Shown here piece after piece: positions 8,785 to 21,249 of a stretch of 64,000 nt of DNA. Position 1 is the stretch's first letter; each line of letters starts with the position of its first letter. The stretch is from positions 2,852,001 to 2,916,000 of the forward strand of contig JAETXT010000008.1 in the NCBI GenBank assembly GCA_019188255.1, given 5' to 3'. The stretch is from Verticillium longisporum (Eukaryota > Ascomycota > Sordariomycetes > Glomerellales > Plectosphaerellaceae). The position numbers and the translations under genes are program-made. The notes beneath the pieces were generated by a model. That model saw nothing but the letters and a program-made list of their open reading frames with translations. It was not told where the DNA came from and did no database searches.

Positions 8785-11345
8785 ATGGCCCCGTCCAGTA
8801 CAGCCATCACTGGTCTTCTTCGCCAGGTCGTATATTACCACCTTGACAACAACTCTTACGAGAATGCACTCTTCTTTGCCGAAAAGCTTGCTGCCCAGGA
8901 CCCGAAAGCGAGCGAGTCCACACATCTCCTCTCCTTATGCCATTTCCGACTCGGCGACCATCGATCTGCCTTTGACTTCAGTAGGGCATCCGCCAACCGG
9001 GGATCCAACCTGGGCACAATATGGGTCTTTGCCCAATCATGTCTTCACCTGGAGCGCTACCGCGACGGCATCAGCGTTCTTGAGAAGACACGCGATCGCT
9101 GGGTGAATAAGTCACATCTCGGCAAGCATACCGCAGTCGCGCGGTCGATGTGCCCGGACGAGGCTACTGTGCTATGCCTACTCGGCAAGCTCTACCGCGC
9201 ATACGATGATCGCAAAAAGGCTGCCGAATGCTTTGAGAATGCGCTCAAAATCAACCCGTTCATGTTCGACGCATTCCAAGCTCTTTGTGACCTTGGTGTC
9301 ACCGTCAGGGCAGCCAACATCTTCCGAGTCAACGATACTATCACGCAAGCCTTCACGCAGGACTTGACGGCTGCTTCGGCGGACCTCAAAGATAGCTCAG
9401 CCGTCAACTTGTTTGAGCCCACGACGAAGAAGGCCTCCGCTCGTAACGTGATGGAGGTGGCAGACCCTTTCGAGCTATCACGTGTGCCAGGCCACCACGA
9501 CACAGCATTCGCACTGAGCGCGGGCCCTGCGGAGTCAGAGGAGAATGATTTCATGTCCAAGATAACAGCTGCCAGGACACGGCTGGCGCATCCCTTAGCG
9601 GGCAACGGGTCCATCGACGTCATGGAAACACCAACCGGCCCTCTACCAGTGGTCGACACACATCCTGCACGCACAGCCTCGAATTTCGCCGTCAGCGACG
9701 TACCACCAGCGGCACCAACCCGTAGGACCAGAACAGCACCTGCGCCGCAAGCAGAGGGTGCCTTCATGGAGGCCCCGCCCCCAAGGATGGGGTACCGCCT
9801 GGGCGCGAAGCGAGCTGTGCGATCCCAAGACAAGGGACAGGAGCAGCCCATTGAGACTCTGCCTGATCAGCCGAGTGGCCTGTCGCGATCGTCAGCTGTT
9901 GCGGCAGAAAGGAAACGAACGGTATCCGGCCACCCCGTCGTCTCCAGGCAGCAGTCCGAGGAGCCCGTCACCCGAAGAAGTGCGCGCCTCAACATGTTCA
10001 AGCCGTCAGCCGCCAAGACGAACTCTGGCGCATCCACTGTCGGTGCCACCGCCACCCGGGAACTGAAGAAGGCTAGGCCCCCTATCTCCCGGGCATTCCG
10101 TCCCGGATCTAGTGGCTCCAGCGTGGGCAGGGTTGTTAGCGGCAACCGGAACCCCCGTCAGGAAGAGCATAGCATGGATGTCGACCACGCCGAGACATCA
10201 CGTGTGAAAGAGCCTCCCGCCGTCCAAGCAGCTGTCGTCAAGCCGCCCCCTCCAGAGCCGGATCATCTCAAGATTGAGGAGTCTCTCAAGTGGATCATGG
10301 ACCTGCTGAGGAAGACAGGGACCGGGTATTTTGCTGCTTCACAGTTCCGCGGGCACGATGCGGTGCAGTCCTACAGCAGCTTGCCCAGGAGCCAGCAGGA
10401 GACGCCTTGGGTACTGGCACAAGTAGGAAAAGCTCATTACGAGCAAGCGGCGTACGCCGAGGCAGAGAAGTATTTTAGGAGACTGCGAGTCTTGGCACCT
10501 TCGCGGATGGAAGACATGGAGGTCTACTCTACAATCCTGTGGCACCTCAAACGCGAGACTGATCTCTCGTTTCTGGCCCACGAGCTTATCGACTCGGAAT
10601 GGCTGGCACCACAAGCATGGTGCACGCTAGGCAATGCATGGTCCTTGGCAAGAGAACCGGACCAGGCGCTGCGGTGCTTCAGACGGGCGACTCAGGTTGA
10701 CCCCAAGTTCGCCTATGCCTTTACGTTGCAGGGCCACGAGCACGTTGCGAATGAAGAATACGAAAAGGCACTGGGAGCGTACCGACAGGCAATTACTGCC
10801 GACCAGCGCCACTACAACGCTTACTACGGCATGGGCAAGGTGCATGAGAAGCTAGGCAACTACGACAAGGCTAGGATCCACTTTCACACGGCGTCCATGA
10901 TCAACCCGACGAATGCAGTGCTCATTTGCTGCGTGGGCAGTGTCCTTGAAAAGCAAAAGCAGATGGGCTTGGCACTCCAGGCCTTCACCAAGGCCACCGA
11001 GTTGGCACCACGAGCTGCGCAGACTCGGTACCAAAAGCTCGAGCTCTCCTGGCTGTCGGCCAGCTCGAAGCCGCGCAGAAGGAACTTTTGATCCTCAAAG
11101 ATTTGGCCCCTGACGAGGCAAACGTGCATTTCCTCTTGGGTAAGATGTACATTCGCACTGGCGAGAAGCAGTCAGCCGTGCGACACTTCACAGTCGCTCT
11201 CGCACTGGACCCGAAGGTAAGCTGGATGCCTCGTTGTGACTCACGAGACGTGCCGCTAACAGGCAAATAGGCAAGCCCACAAGTCAAGGAGGCGATCGAA
11301 AGTATAGAGGACGATCAGGGGATGGAAGACTCCCTCATGACATGA
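8785..11345 (+). CDS. CDC27: Cdc27/APC3 (BimA) anaphase-promoting complex TPR subunit, with a one-base frame break
   Basis: The N-terminus (AITGLLRQVVYYHLDNNSYENALFFAEKL split by two TPR helices) and the C-terminal array of tetratricopeptide repeats (about residues 550-820) identify Cdc27/BimA, the scaffold subunit that binds Cdc20/Cdh1 IR tails in the APC/C. Between them is a disordered basic/Ser-rich linker (about residues 210-500). The start at 8785 (GTCATGGCC) fits homologues better than the upstream in-frame ATG at 8647. The frame breaks at 11035-11040: AAAAGCTCGAG needs one more G to continue as KARALLAVGQLEAAQKE. After the break the last TPR continues in frame to 11216, a 54-bp intron (11217-11270) follows, and the final exon ends at 11345. 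With the base restored the protein is about 835 residues. Because the gene is essential and conserved on both sides, sequence error is likelier than decay. Confidence 0.92.
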
Positions 11346-12364
11346 GGCCTATCCGAATTTTGTTTTGGGAGCCGTACCTCAAAGGTGTGTCACTACATTG
11401 GCAGTAATGGTTTGGGAAGCCGGCGCGATCGTCGGTTGAATGGTGTGGCATGACTGGGCTGGGATCGAAGAGATTAGACTGATCTCCTCATTGCGGGGAG
11501 CGGTGCTATGGCACCGCCAGTACGACGGCACGACATGACGTTTCGACGACGCATGGCATGGTACGGCGTTTAGGAAAGCAACGAAATTCCAAGGTGGAAC
11601 TGAGGGGCGGTTGGGTGAGCCACATTGCGGGCAGTTGGAGGGGGTAACATGCTTTTCATGTACACATATACCAAAGCTCAGCATCCGCAGAAAGGTGGAT
11701 GCCGGGAAGACGCTTACCCCTACGTTCAAGAGTATGGAATAAAGTGCCTGTCGACGCTTGCCAAACAGCAGCAGGTTTGGTGTGTGTGCTCGTCAATTCG
11801 GTAATACTTCTCGTGGTGGACATGCGGGTGAGGTGTTGACCCATGTCATGGAGATTGTGGGTTGAACTCGATGGCATGTTTGACGTCCAATGAATTGGGG
11901 GCCAGCGAGGTGCAGCACGTGTGCAGGATGTGAGCTCGGACCAGGTCAGGTCCGCCCCACCCTCCTCCACCCTCCGAAACAAGCACCAACGGGTGCGCGC
12001 ACCCCAGACCCTGGCAGACAACAGAAACGCGCCTCCTGGGCTCCCGACTGTGACTTGCGAAATCCAAGCCAGAAATCAGGGACGGCTATTGCCATTTTTG
12101 CATGTCCCTATTTTCTCGCCCCACCCAAACAGGCTAGCGCCGCTCTGGCTGATCTGGTGCACCACCCGCGCCTGCAATCAGTAACTGTTCCCCCCCTGCG
12201 CACCTTTATTTATCGCCTTCCCCTCTCCTCCTCCACTCTCCTCTCTTCCCTCTTCCACTACGATATCACAACACCGCGTCTCTATCAACGTCATCATCAA
12301 CATCGTCAATCTTTGACGCGTTTATCACCAACCCACTTCATCACACTCTCACCCCACATTCAAA
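11346..12364. promoter_or_regulatory. Upstream region of histone H4
   Basis: No gene seen. A CCAAT box and an inverted ATTGG form CCAATGAATTGG at 11887-11898. Near the gene, CTTTATTTATC at 12205-12215 is TATA-like and is followed by a long C/T-rich tract (12217-12260), the usual core-promoter look of strongly expressed Sordariomycete genes. Confidence 0.5.
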
Positions 12365-12872
<508 letters not shown>

Positions 12873-13313
12873 GCAGCTTTCCCTTCGGAATGCTGTTGCC
12901 TCTTCTGCACGCACATACAATACCCTCTGCTCGCGTTCTTCTCGTCGCGTCTGTCTGGTCTTTGGTGATCGGGTGGCTCGGCTCGGACTCGGCGTGACGT
13001 GTAGATTGGTTCTTTTGGTCTTGTATCCCACACATGTCGGTATGGCCCGGCTGGCGGGATTTGGTTCTATATGGCGTTGGCGGATCATGAAACTCGGGGA
13101 TACGATAGCAGGAGGCGTCAGGATGATGCCCTCCGTATGAATACCACTACTACCACATTTGGTAACATCACGTCTTCGCCTTCTGTAGTGACTACATATG
13201 ATGACCCGTGCTTCGAATTGAACGCGTTCTTAAGTGTTTACTCCTGCTACATACGGGTATCTGTCCTCATCATTGCGCTCAAACGCTTATTCCCGTGACC
13301 TCTAACAGATGGA
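12873..13313. other. Convergent 3' intergenic region
   Basis: This lies between the H4 stop codon and the TRAPPC2 stop codon. T-rich sequence at 13005-13030 and 13225-13300 would suit 3' end formation. No gene seen. Confidence 0.5.
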
Positions 13314-13944
13314 TCACAAATACTTCCGCCCTGCCGCCGCTACCCTCTGCCTGAACACCGGACTCCTGACTTCCATGTTGACCTGGTAGAAAGGGTTCAT
13401 AATGGCCTTGATCCAGTTCTCGTACACTTCCGTGAAGAAATTCCGTACCGCCTCCTCCGTCGCGGGACTCGTGGGATTCGCCCCAATGGCCGTCGAAGAC
13501 CGCGACGTCGGCGGGCCAGGCGGCAGAGAGGGCTGGTGGAGGAGGAGGAACTTGACGTTGCCGGCCATGACGAAGCAGGAGACGTAGTTGTTGAAGAACT
13601 TGTCGACGACCTTGAGATACCTAGTTGGGGGCAGACGGTCAGCGTGAGGCGTCACCAGAACCGCGCGCGCACGGCGCTTGTGTGCGAGGGAAGGAGGGAG
13701 GTAGCAAGGGGAAAAGCAGAGCGTTGGGGAGAAGGGGGGGGCGCGAGCCCAGAACGTACATCTGCCCCTGCGCCCACTGGACCTCCTCGACAATGTCGAG
13801 ACTGCTGTGCAGGATGAACTGGTTCAGGTGGCGGACCTGCTCGTTGAAGCGCGACTGGCCGTCGCCGCCCTGCTTCGAGGTGCCGAACTCGTGCACGAAG
13901 AGGGGGTTGTCCTGGGTGCCGACTATGACGAAGTAGTACGACAT
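13314..13944 (-). CDS. TRS20: TRAPP subunit 2 (sedlin/Trs20)
   Basis: Two exons on the minus strand (13760-13944, 13314-13620) encode 163 residues. The longin-fold signatures are clear: SYYFVIVGTQDNPLFVHEFG at the N-terminus, RHLNQFILHSSLDIVEE, MYLKVVDKFFNNYVSCFVMAG across the splice junction, and NFFTEVYENWIKAIMNPFYQ near the end. Sedlin is a core subunit of TRAPP complexes that tether vesicles and activate Rab1/Ypt1 at ER-Golgi. A Ser/Pro-rich insertion of roughly 25 residues between the core beta-strands and the last helices makes it longer than the 140-residue human protein. The 139-bp intron starts GTACGT and ends ACTAG; it splits the Met codon of MYLK. Confidence 0.93.
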
Positions 13945-14470
13945 GGCTGCGGTCGGGGGACCATGGATCGATCACCTGCGGTCGTCGCTGTAGGCGGGAG
14001 TGGAAGAGTCGTCGGGTTTGCGTTGTCTGGTCGGCCTGCTGTTAATCGCTTGCTCTGATTGAGACCAGACTGCTCCCCTTGGGCACTCTCTGGCTGTCGG
14101 TGTAGTGCGCACTGGTGCTCTCACCGGGTCGGACACGCGGGGGCGCCTGCTGTGCCGGGGTGGAGCCTTGCCCCTGCCAGCCGGCCAGCCAGTGGACTGT
14201 TGGTCGTGGCCCATGCAGGGGAGCGGGAAAAGTCCGCCAGCGAGGAGCGGATTGCCTGACTGCCTGACAGCCAGCTGCGTGCAGGTTCCATCCAAAATTC
14301 ACAGGCCTGACCAACCTACGAACGACGACGCCGACGACGACGCGACCGTCACTGAGGACGACCCAAGGCGACTCAATCTACAATTTCGAACGCCGACGAG
14401 TTTTCAATCGCCCTGCCCTTTCCCCCCCAGAATTCGCCGGGCACGAAAGACGCCCGCAGCAAACACAACC
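13945..14470. promoter_or_regulatory. Divergent promoter TRAPPC2 / mL60
   Basis: 526 bp between two divergent start codons. C-rich tracts just upstream of 14471 look like a core promoter. No gene seen. Confidence 0.5.
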
Positions 14471-14874
14471 ATGTTCGGTCCCTTCCGCATGACCTCCCCC
14501 CTGTCGGGCGGCCTCCTCTGGAAGATCCCCTGGAGGCTCTCCAAGTTCCAGAAGCGCCGGCACCGCGAGCGCCTCCGAGCCGTCGACTCTGTGATCGCAA
14601 CCGTGGACGCGGCGCTGGCGCGGCAAGGCGCGACGATCGCGGCGGTGGAGCAGTGGAAGGCTGAGATGCCGACGGAGCAAGAAATGCTGCCAAAGGACAA
14701 GTACACCATGTTCGACCGGAAGGAAAAGAGGTATCGCAAGGGCATTCACAGTGAGTTTTTCCCTTTGTTTTGGGGAGAGGGGATCTAGGTGCGGCGTTGG
14801 CGGGTGCTGATCTTTGAACAGAGCTGCCGAAGTGGACGAGGGTTTCGCAGAGAGTCAATCCTCCTGGTTACTAG
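14471..14874 (+). CDS. MRPL31: Mitochondrial ribosomal protein mL60 (YmL31/Mrpl31)
   Basis: Two exons (14471-14750, 14822-14874) give 110 residues. The N-terminal block MFGPFRMTSPLSGGLLWKIP with RLSKFQKRRHRERLRAVD is diagnostic for the fungal-specific large-subunit mitoribosome protein Mrpl31/mL60. The C-terminus, carried on the short second exon, is KLPKWTRVSQRVNPPGY. The intron is 71 bp (GTGAGT to ACAG). The basic N-terminus doubles as the targeting sequence. It shares its promoter with TRAPPC2. Confidence 0.92.
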
Positions 14875-15281
14875 ATGGACGCTCGTGGGGGCAGTATCGA
14901 CTATACGAGCAACGTTGTTCTCTTCTGGTGACAGTGGGCGTCGCCCTGGCAACATCCGAGTTGATTGGGGCTCTGGCAGGATATTCATGGCCTGTATCAA
15001 TGGATGCACCGCACCATGTGCAGCTGGGACGGACCGCACTCGAGCAAATGACGCATACGAGTGCTGGCTGAAGGAACGTCTGTGTACAACATGTATAGGT
15101 TTTGCTGGGATACCTTAAACCAGCTAGAGGGTGTGGAATTGAATTTGATGTAAAACATTGCAGGATGAATGCTGGCACTCGATTGCATGTCTTCTTGATG
15201 TCATGAGATATTCATCTAGCAGCTCGCTGAGGGTATCTACCCTGCCCTACCACTTGTAGCTCGCACCGTGTCCTTGGCCAT
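14875..15281. other. Convergent 3' region mL60 / CBP20
   Basis: About 400 bp between two converging stop codons. No gene, repeat or RNA was recognised. Confidence 0.5.
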
Positions 15282-15897
15282 TTACCTTGTGCGTCCATAC
15301 TCAGCCTCAGCTCCTCTGTTGTTGTTCTGCACTTCCCGGAGACGCTCCGCCTCGAGCGCCCTGCCATGACCACCGCGTCCCTCGTCGTAGTCTTCGCGAT
15401 ACTCATCACGCACCTGTCCTCCGCTCTTGCCACGACCGTATTGGCGGCCCTCTTCGAAACCAGGGTCAAGATCCGTGCGGATAACACGCTCGTCGAGCTT
15501 GGTGCCACCAATGTACTTCATGCAATCCAGCGCGTCCTGGTGGGTGAAATATTCAACGAAGCAGAACCCGCAAGGCGTCTTGTTGAAGCGGTCAAGACCC
15601 ATGACGAGGCGCTTGATCTCGCCGCACTTGGCGAACAGCTCGTACACCTGCTCCTCTGTGGTGTAGAATGACAGGTTGCCGACGTAGAGGGTCGTCGAAT
15701 TGGCGAGAGGGTCTTCCTGGGGAGCAGGAGGTGCATCGGCCTCCTCCTCGCGGTCGTTGTATCTTCTGCGCTTGTTCTGCGGGGCATTAGATATACAGTC
15801 TTCAGGAACGCCATCCAGAGGAGCGGCTCACCTTGTTGTGATAGTAGGCGCTTGGCCTGTCGAGGCGCTCGACGGTACTGCGAATGTGTTGGGTCAT
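15282..15897 (-). CDS. Nuclear cap-binding protein subunit 2 (CBP20)
   Basis: Two exons on the minus strand (15832-15897, 15282-15776) encode 186 residues. One RRM spans about residues 48-126 with RNP2 LYVGNLSF and RNP1 CGFCFVEY. After it come [21 protein letters not shown] and [11 protein letters not shown], the C-terminal segment that orders around the m7G cap. Tyr18/Tyr19 in the first exon are placed like the N-terminal cap-stacking Tyr of human CBP20. With CBP80 it binds the cap of nascent RNA for splicing, export and decay. The 55-bp intron (GTGAGC to CGCAG) lies between the N-terminal helix and the RRM. Fungal genomes usually have one copy. Confidence 0.95.
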
Positions 15898-16401
15898 GGT
15901 GGTAGAGGGGCTGTCGTTCTGCCGTGGCGATGCGTGCGCTGCAGCCGTTCGCGATCTTTCTGAGACGATCCCTGATGAGATCTGACGTCGGCGGGTATAT
16001 CGGTCACTGATCAGAGGCTTGTGTGTTCTCGGTTGAGGCGACAAAGATAATATGAACAGGAGCAGGCACTGGCATGAACAGACACCAATTGAAGTCCATG
16101 AAGCTCAAGCTTGCCAGCCGGGCGCACGAAAGTGGATCCGATCTCGGTGTGTGTGTGGTTACTTCCCTGTCCGTGGGTCGTGCCTGTCTGGTCAACTGCA
16201 TCGCGCTAGGCTATGTTTTTTTGGGCTGCTTGGGGCAAGCTTCGCCTTTCACACCTTCCATCCCGGCGGCTGGGCTAACTTCGCATCTTCCCAACTCGCC
16301 ATACCGCACCGAGCTCACCGTCCAGAGCGACTACCTTCTGAGAGGCACACTGGTTCTTTCTACCATCGACGGGGGAGAATATTCCCAGTCAGACGGCCGC
16401 C
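15898..16401. promoter_or_regulatory. Divergent promoter CBP20 / NUP82
   Basis: 504 bp separating two divergent genes that both serve mRNA maturation or export. I see no obvious named element and no gene. Confidence 0.5.
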
Positions 16402-19118
16402 ATGCCAAAGATTAAGAGCTATACGGCTCCATGGCTGTCGCAAGGGCCCGGTCAGCGGTTATTTGCTCCATCTGCAGACGCTGCATCACCCTACAACTCT
16501 AAAAAGCAGAACATTCCTGGGTCCAAACGCACGATCGCTCGCCGCGGCACTGAAGTCTTTGTCGCCGTCGGCAAAGAATTGCGATGGGGTGACCTGGCAT
16601 ACTTGAAGGAGAAATGGACTGCCAAACACCCTGGCGGACGCTCCGCTAGCAAGATAAAGAGGGAGGATTCAGATGATCTCCAGGCCTCAATCGAGGAAGC
16701 CGCAGCAGCGGAGGGCTTTCGTGTATGATACGTTTGATTCGGGTTACAGATCTAGGCTAACAAAAGGACCAGACCATCAAGACACCCGTCGCGATGGACA
16801 TCCGACAGCTCATCATATCGCCCGACTCGAACCACCTTGCCGTCTTGACATCGCACACCATCCACGTCTGCGCCTTGCCCGATCCTTCGCATTTGACATC
16901 CGATGACACGGGACCTCTCAAAACCAACTTTCGCATGGTTGGCCCGACCACCCACGTTTCGACTGCGGCACCACTGGCCTCTGCGCTGTGGCACCCGTTG
17001 GGAGTCAAGAGCTCCTGCGTGGTGACTGTGACGACGGACGCCACTGTGCGGCTCTGGGAGCTTTCTGTAGAGAACCGATGGTCCACCGACAAGCCTACCG
17101 TATCTATCGACTTGAAGAAGCTCGCAGATGGCCAAACACTGGACCAGGATTTCACAGCGTCAACCTCTGCCGGCACAGCATTTTCGCCCGACAGTTACGA
17201 GATGGAGGTCGCCTCGGCATGCTTCGCCGGGCGTGGATCGGGCGGTTGGAGCCCAATGACTCTCTGGGTTGCTATGACCGAGGGAGACGTGTACGCGCTG
17301 TGCCCTCTTCTTCCCGAACGCTGGGCGCCGCCTCCCACTCTGATCCCGTCGCTTTCCGTTTCGATCGTCGCCAAGGTCGCCGCGATAGAAGATGACCCCG
17401 ACGTTACGGAGCACGCCAGGCTTCTAGCCCAACAGCAGCTCGAGTGGATGGGCGAGATTGACTCTCAAGAGCCTCGCATTATCGAGGCGGGTATCGCCGA
17501 ACCTTCCGTGGAAATCTACAACCGGCCATCAAAGCCAGGCGCTGTGCCCCGCCTGCAAGGTCCTTTTGATCTCCTCGCCGATCCTGAAGGCGATGACCTT
17601 GATGGTCTCTTGACCGATATCCATGTTATTGGAAAGAAAATCGACACGGAGGAGCTCATGATGGGTGAGGATGAATTATTGGATATGGACGAAGGCGAAC
17701 AAGAAGGCCTGTCCCTGTCAATCGTCTGCCTTCTTTCTTCATCCGGCCAGGTCAGAGTGTTGCTTGACCTGGAGGGCGTCGAGGCCCAATGGCTGCCTCC
17801 GAAGGGCAAGAAATCAAGGATCAGTCGCCTCGCTCAGCTTGCCGATCCCCCATCCCTACTGACGTTCCAATCGATCGACACTATGCGGCCAACCGAGGTC
17901 GCCGAAGACAGCTGGCCAATGTTCTCTACAGATGTCACATCACGCTATTCTTTCTTTATTTCTCATCACGCTGGTTTGACATACATCTCGTTGTCGCCTT
18001 GGGTGTTCCGCCTTGAGGGCGAGTTGCAGGGCGATGTAGAGGCTGGGGCGGACTTTCGACTAGGACTCCTTGTCAATGGACAAAACTCGACCCGCGAAAG
18101 GCTGTACACGCAACCATCTGCCGATGTCTTGGTCCCGCTTGCCGCAGCTGTCGCCATTCGCGATCCTGACCTGGGCTACTTCCTGTTGTCAGGAACGGCG
18201 TTCGAGCCGATCGCCCTCACGTTTGAGACGCCTGAAGAAGACTTCAGTCCGGTTCGCCAGGAGACTCCTCTGCACGAGGAGAAAATGGCAGACATGCAAC
18301 CCCTGGACTTTTATGAGCCCCGCCCAGCTTTCCAGCCTTCGCATGCTTTTGGTCAACAGTCCGGCCTCCCAGAGCTTCTTTCCATGCTGCGGAGCTCGCG
18401 TCATCGCATGATACTCAACCAGGAAGTGCGGCTATCGCCAGTGACGCTGCAGATCTTGACAGACGCTCACAGGGTGCTCGGCGACGACACACATAAGCTG
18501 GCGGTTGCCGTGGCAGAGCTTTTCCGACGTTGCAGCACCTTGCAACAGGAGCTGAAGGATCAGATTTACAAAGCCAACGAAGTCAAGGACAAGATTGACA
18601 GGATCTCGGGCAACGACAAAGAGGGCGAGGGCAAGGGCGAGAGCGACGAGACCAGATTTGAGCGTCGCATCGCCCGGGCACAGGACCGGCAACGCGAGCT
18701 TGGTGAACGCCTGGAACGCATCAGGAAGCACGCAGGCAAAGTCGCAACACGTGAGCTCAGCACCAAAGAGAGGGCGTTGGTCGAGGAAGTTAAAAGTCTG
18801 GAGGCCAATTTGTTGGGCTCAACATCGCGGGATGCACCAGCTGCCAAGACGCAGTCGCAAATGTCTAAGCGGGTGCAAGCTGTGCAGCAACTGCGTGAGG
18901 AATTGGCGGGCGAGGTGGCACGGATACAAAAAGAGAGCGAGGTTGCCGAGGGCGCCAATGACAAAGAGGGCAAAGAACTTTCGGCGTCACAGTCAGGCGA
19001 TCTCAGGATACCTTCGGAGGTCCGAAAGGCCAAGTTAAGACAGGTTCGCGGACTTTTGGACCGCGAGACTGCCCTCGTGGAGGCGGTCACTGCGCGGTTG
19101 ACTGCTTTGCAGATGTAA
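16402..19118 (+). CDS. NUP82: Nucleoporin Nup82 (Nup88 homologue)
   Basis: Two exons (16402-16722, then 16767 or 16773 to 19118) encode about 890 residues. The N-terminal part is a beta-propeller with TPVAMDIRQLIISPDSNHLAV, a TTDATVRLWELSVENRW blade and further blades to about residue 560. The C-terminal 250 residues are Glu/Lys/Arg/Gln-rich heptad sequence predicting a long coiled coil (QQELKDQIYKANEVKDKIDR onwards). This layout is that of Nup82, the cytoplasmic-face nucleoporin that joins Nup159 and Nsp1 and positions Dbp5 for mRNA export. The intron has donor GTATGA and a CTAAC branch; two AGs six bases apart (16765-16766 and 16771-16772) keep the same frame, so two extra residues (Asp-Gln) may or may not be present. 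Confidence 0.88.
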
Positions 19119-20810
19119 TATAGTAGTACAGGTAGCCTAGGATGAGAGGCGAGTACCGGTGTTATGACCGGGTTCGGAATACGACCATGAGCGACGAAAG
19201 CAAGCATGGAGCCCTCCTGGGACGAGAAGGAGGTTTGGATGCACTACAAGCCACGGGGTCTGGGTGAGGCAACGAGGTGATTGACATGGTTGGCAAAATT
19301 CATCGACACTGCCGGAGCAGGGTTTCCCCATGCGCAGAGGAGTTGAGTGCCCACCTCGTGAGATGTGTCTCGAGCTGGTGGTCGGTTTTGTCCTAGGTTC
19401 CATGTCGCATGTTGGTCGGCTGCCTGACTGGCGGACGAGACCTCCAGCATTTTGCTCTGCGTCGGCCCGTACCAGGGTGTGATCTGTCACTAAGTCAAGT
19501 GCCAGGGCTGACCTTTCACTGATGAGGTCCGGACCCTTGTTCAGAAGAACAGCCCTCACCTTGTACTCACTGCTTGGTTCCGCCTTCAAGTTGGACAATA
19601 TGGGCAGCAGAACTGGCGAGGCACTCCTCAATTATCGTTGTACGGTGTCCACGCCTTACGTCTTGGGACGACACCAGCGGGCCCTTGTTTTTTGCTGCCC
19701 AACATTTGTTGCGTGCTCGAGTGCCTGATGTGACAGTCATCTCTTTCGACAATAAGGACGGGCCAAGGCCAAGGAGTTTGTCGCACTGAATGAGATGCCT
19801 GATCAAGTGAGGCAAGATGGGCGGGAGTTTGAATTCCCTTCGGATACCTGATAGAGGCTGGGAGGCGCGGAAAAGAGACAACATGAAATTCCCTGCCCGT
19901 CGCGCCATGCCGGGCGAAGCCATGCAAGAGCTCTGTCATTCTGAGCAGATTCTCTAGGCCGTACGCTGCTATCCCGTTTGAGAGACACATTCCAATCTCC
20001 GGACACCCACGCCACTTGGTTCACCGACGCTCACCGTTCAGCACGCGGGAGGTTACAGCAGCATGGGGCGCGTGACGACGCTGCTTTCATGTCGGTTGAT
20101 ACACATGCAAGGTGTGATGTGTGTACATGTCGGCGTGGCGGCATGCTCCTCAACACTACTCGACTCCTTCTGCATGACGATGCCACTGGTTTCGTTCTTG
20201 AGTTCCTACCCCCTCCGGTTCGTCGTTGTTTGTCTGACACTATTGCTTGTTGCCCGACCTGTCGTTTGCCTAGTTGGCCATTCCTTTCGACTCTGAGCAA
20301 AAGGTCCTGCAGGAGAAGGTGAGCTCCCGATGGGCGAGCGGACCAGTACATGCAGTCCTCAGCGTGCCCTGATTGATGATTTTATGAGGTAGTCAGCCGC
20401 TTCATGTTTGGTGGCAGCAGGCCTGTAACTGCGGTTGCCGTAGGTTGCCAGCCGAACGGCGTCCGACGCCTCGCCGACATGAGTTGACCTGGTATTTGGG
20501 GTACTGTACATGCCGATGTTGCAAAAGCATCATCAAAGGATCGGTCTACCACGCCGCCTCCCCCCCCCCTTCTGTGTGCTGTGGTGATGAGCGTCGTCAT
20601 GTGGTACTTGCTGCTCGCCGGTCTGATGGCACAATAAATATGGGAGGTCTAAGACCTTTCTGTGTTCGCCGTCGGCACGAGCCTGAATGTCGAGGAGAGG
20701 TGTCGGCTGGCTGGGAGTCCGCCTCACTTTGACTTGTGGCCAGCCCCCTTGCCCGCTCTGGTTTGAGAGCCGCGCACCGTCTGACGAGCGCCGCCGCTCC
20801 CTCACTTGAG
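19119..20810. other. Intergenic region, no gene seen
   Basis: About 1.7 kb with only short, random-looking open frames. It holds runs such as eight to nine C at 20562-20570 but no recognised element. The adjacent repeat array is described separately. Confidence 0.5.
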
Positions 20811-20992
20811 GGTGCCTTGCTTTGAGTTACCTTCCTTCCCTTGAGGTTCCTTCCCGACGAGGTGCCTTCCTTCCCTGGAGGTGCCTTCCTTCCCTGGAGG
20901 TGCCTTCCTTCCCTGGAGGTGCCTTCCTTCCCTTGAGGTACCTTCTTTTCTGAGGTACCTTCGTTCGGTTTAAGGTACCTCAGTACCTCTCC
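20811..20992. repeat. 19-bp minisatellite (GGTGCCTTCCTTCCCTGGA) with degenerate flanks
   Basis: Four head-to-tail copies, three identical, occupy 20861-20936 (units start at 20861, 20880, 20899 and 20918; the last ends CCCTTGA). Degenerate relatives with GGTGCCTT or GGTACCTT cores flank it from 20811 and out to about 20992. The unit length is not a multiple of three, so it is unlikely to be coding. Confidence 0.9.
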
Positions 20993-21249
20993 TGGTCGCG
21001 GGCTCTCGACAGGGTCGGACCCGATGAATGTGATCATCGAATCGCACAACAATAAGTACCCGGCGTCTTCCTTCTTCACTTCTCTGCCCTCTCTCATCGT
21101 CCTCGGGTATTAAATACCCTGCCCCATTCATTCCACCTTGACATGTGTGGATCTCTCTGGTAAATTCAGCCATCCGAACATGCGGAAGCCCTCCTCAACA
21201 ACCCTTTATGCTTGTCACGACCCCTATCCCGCTCTCCTCGACATCATCA
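20993..21249. other. Putative upstream region of the proline-rich orphan gene
   Basis: Contains TATTAAATA at 21108-21116, a TATA-like site about 135 bp before the chosen start. Otherwise featureless. Confidence 0.35.

Noticed and set aside
11030..11091. Intron explaining the CDC27 frame change
   Set aside because: No donor/acceptor pair near 11035 keeps the conserved TPR residues on both sides. A single added G does.
20597..21097. Minus-strand frame reading through the 19-bp minisatellite
   Set aside because: The repeat unit is not a multiple of three, so it yields different peptides per unit. No homology or initiation context.
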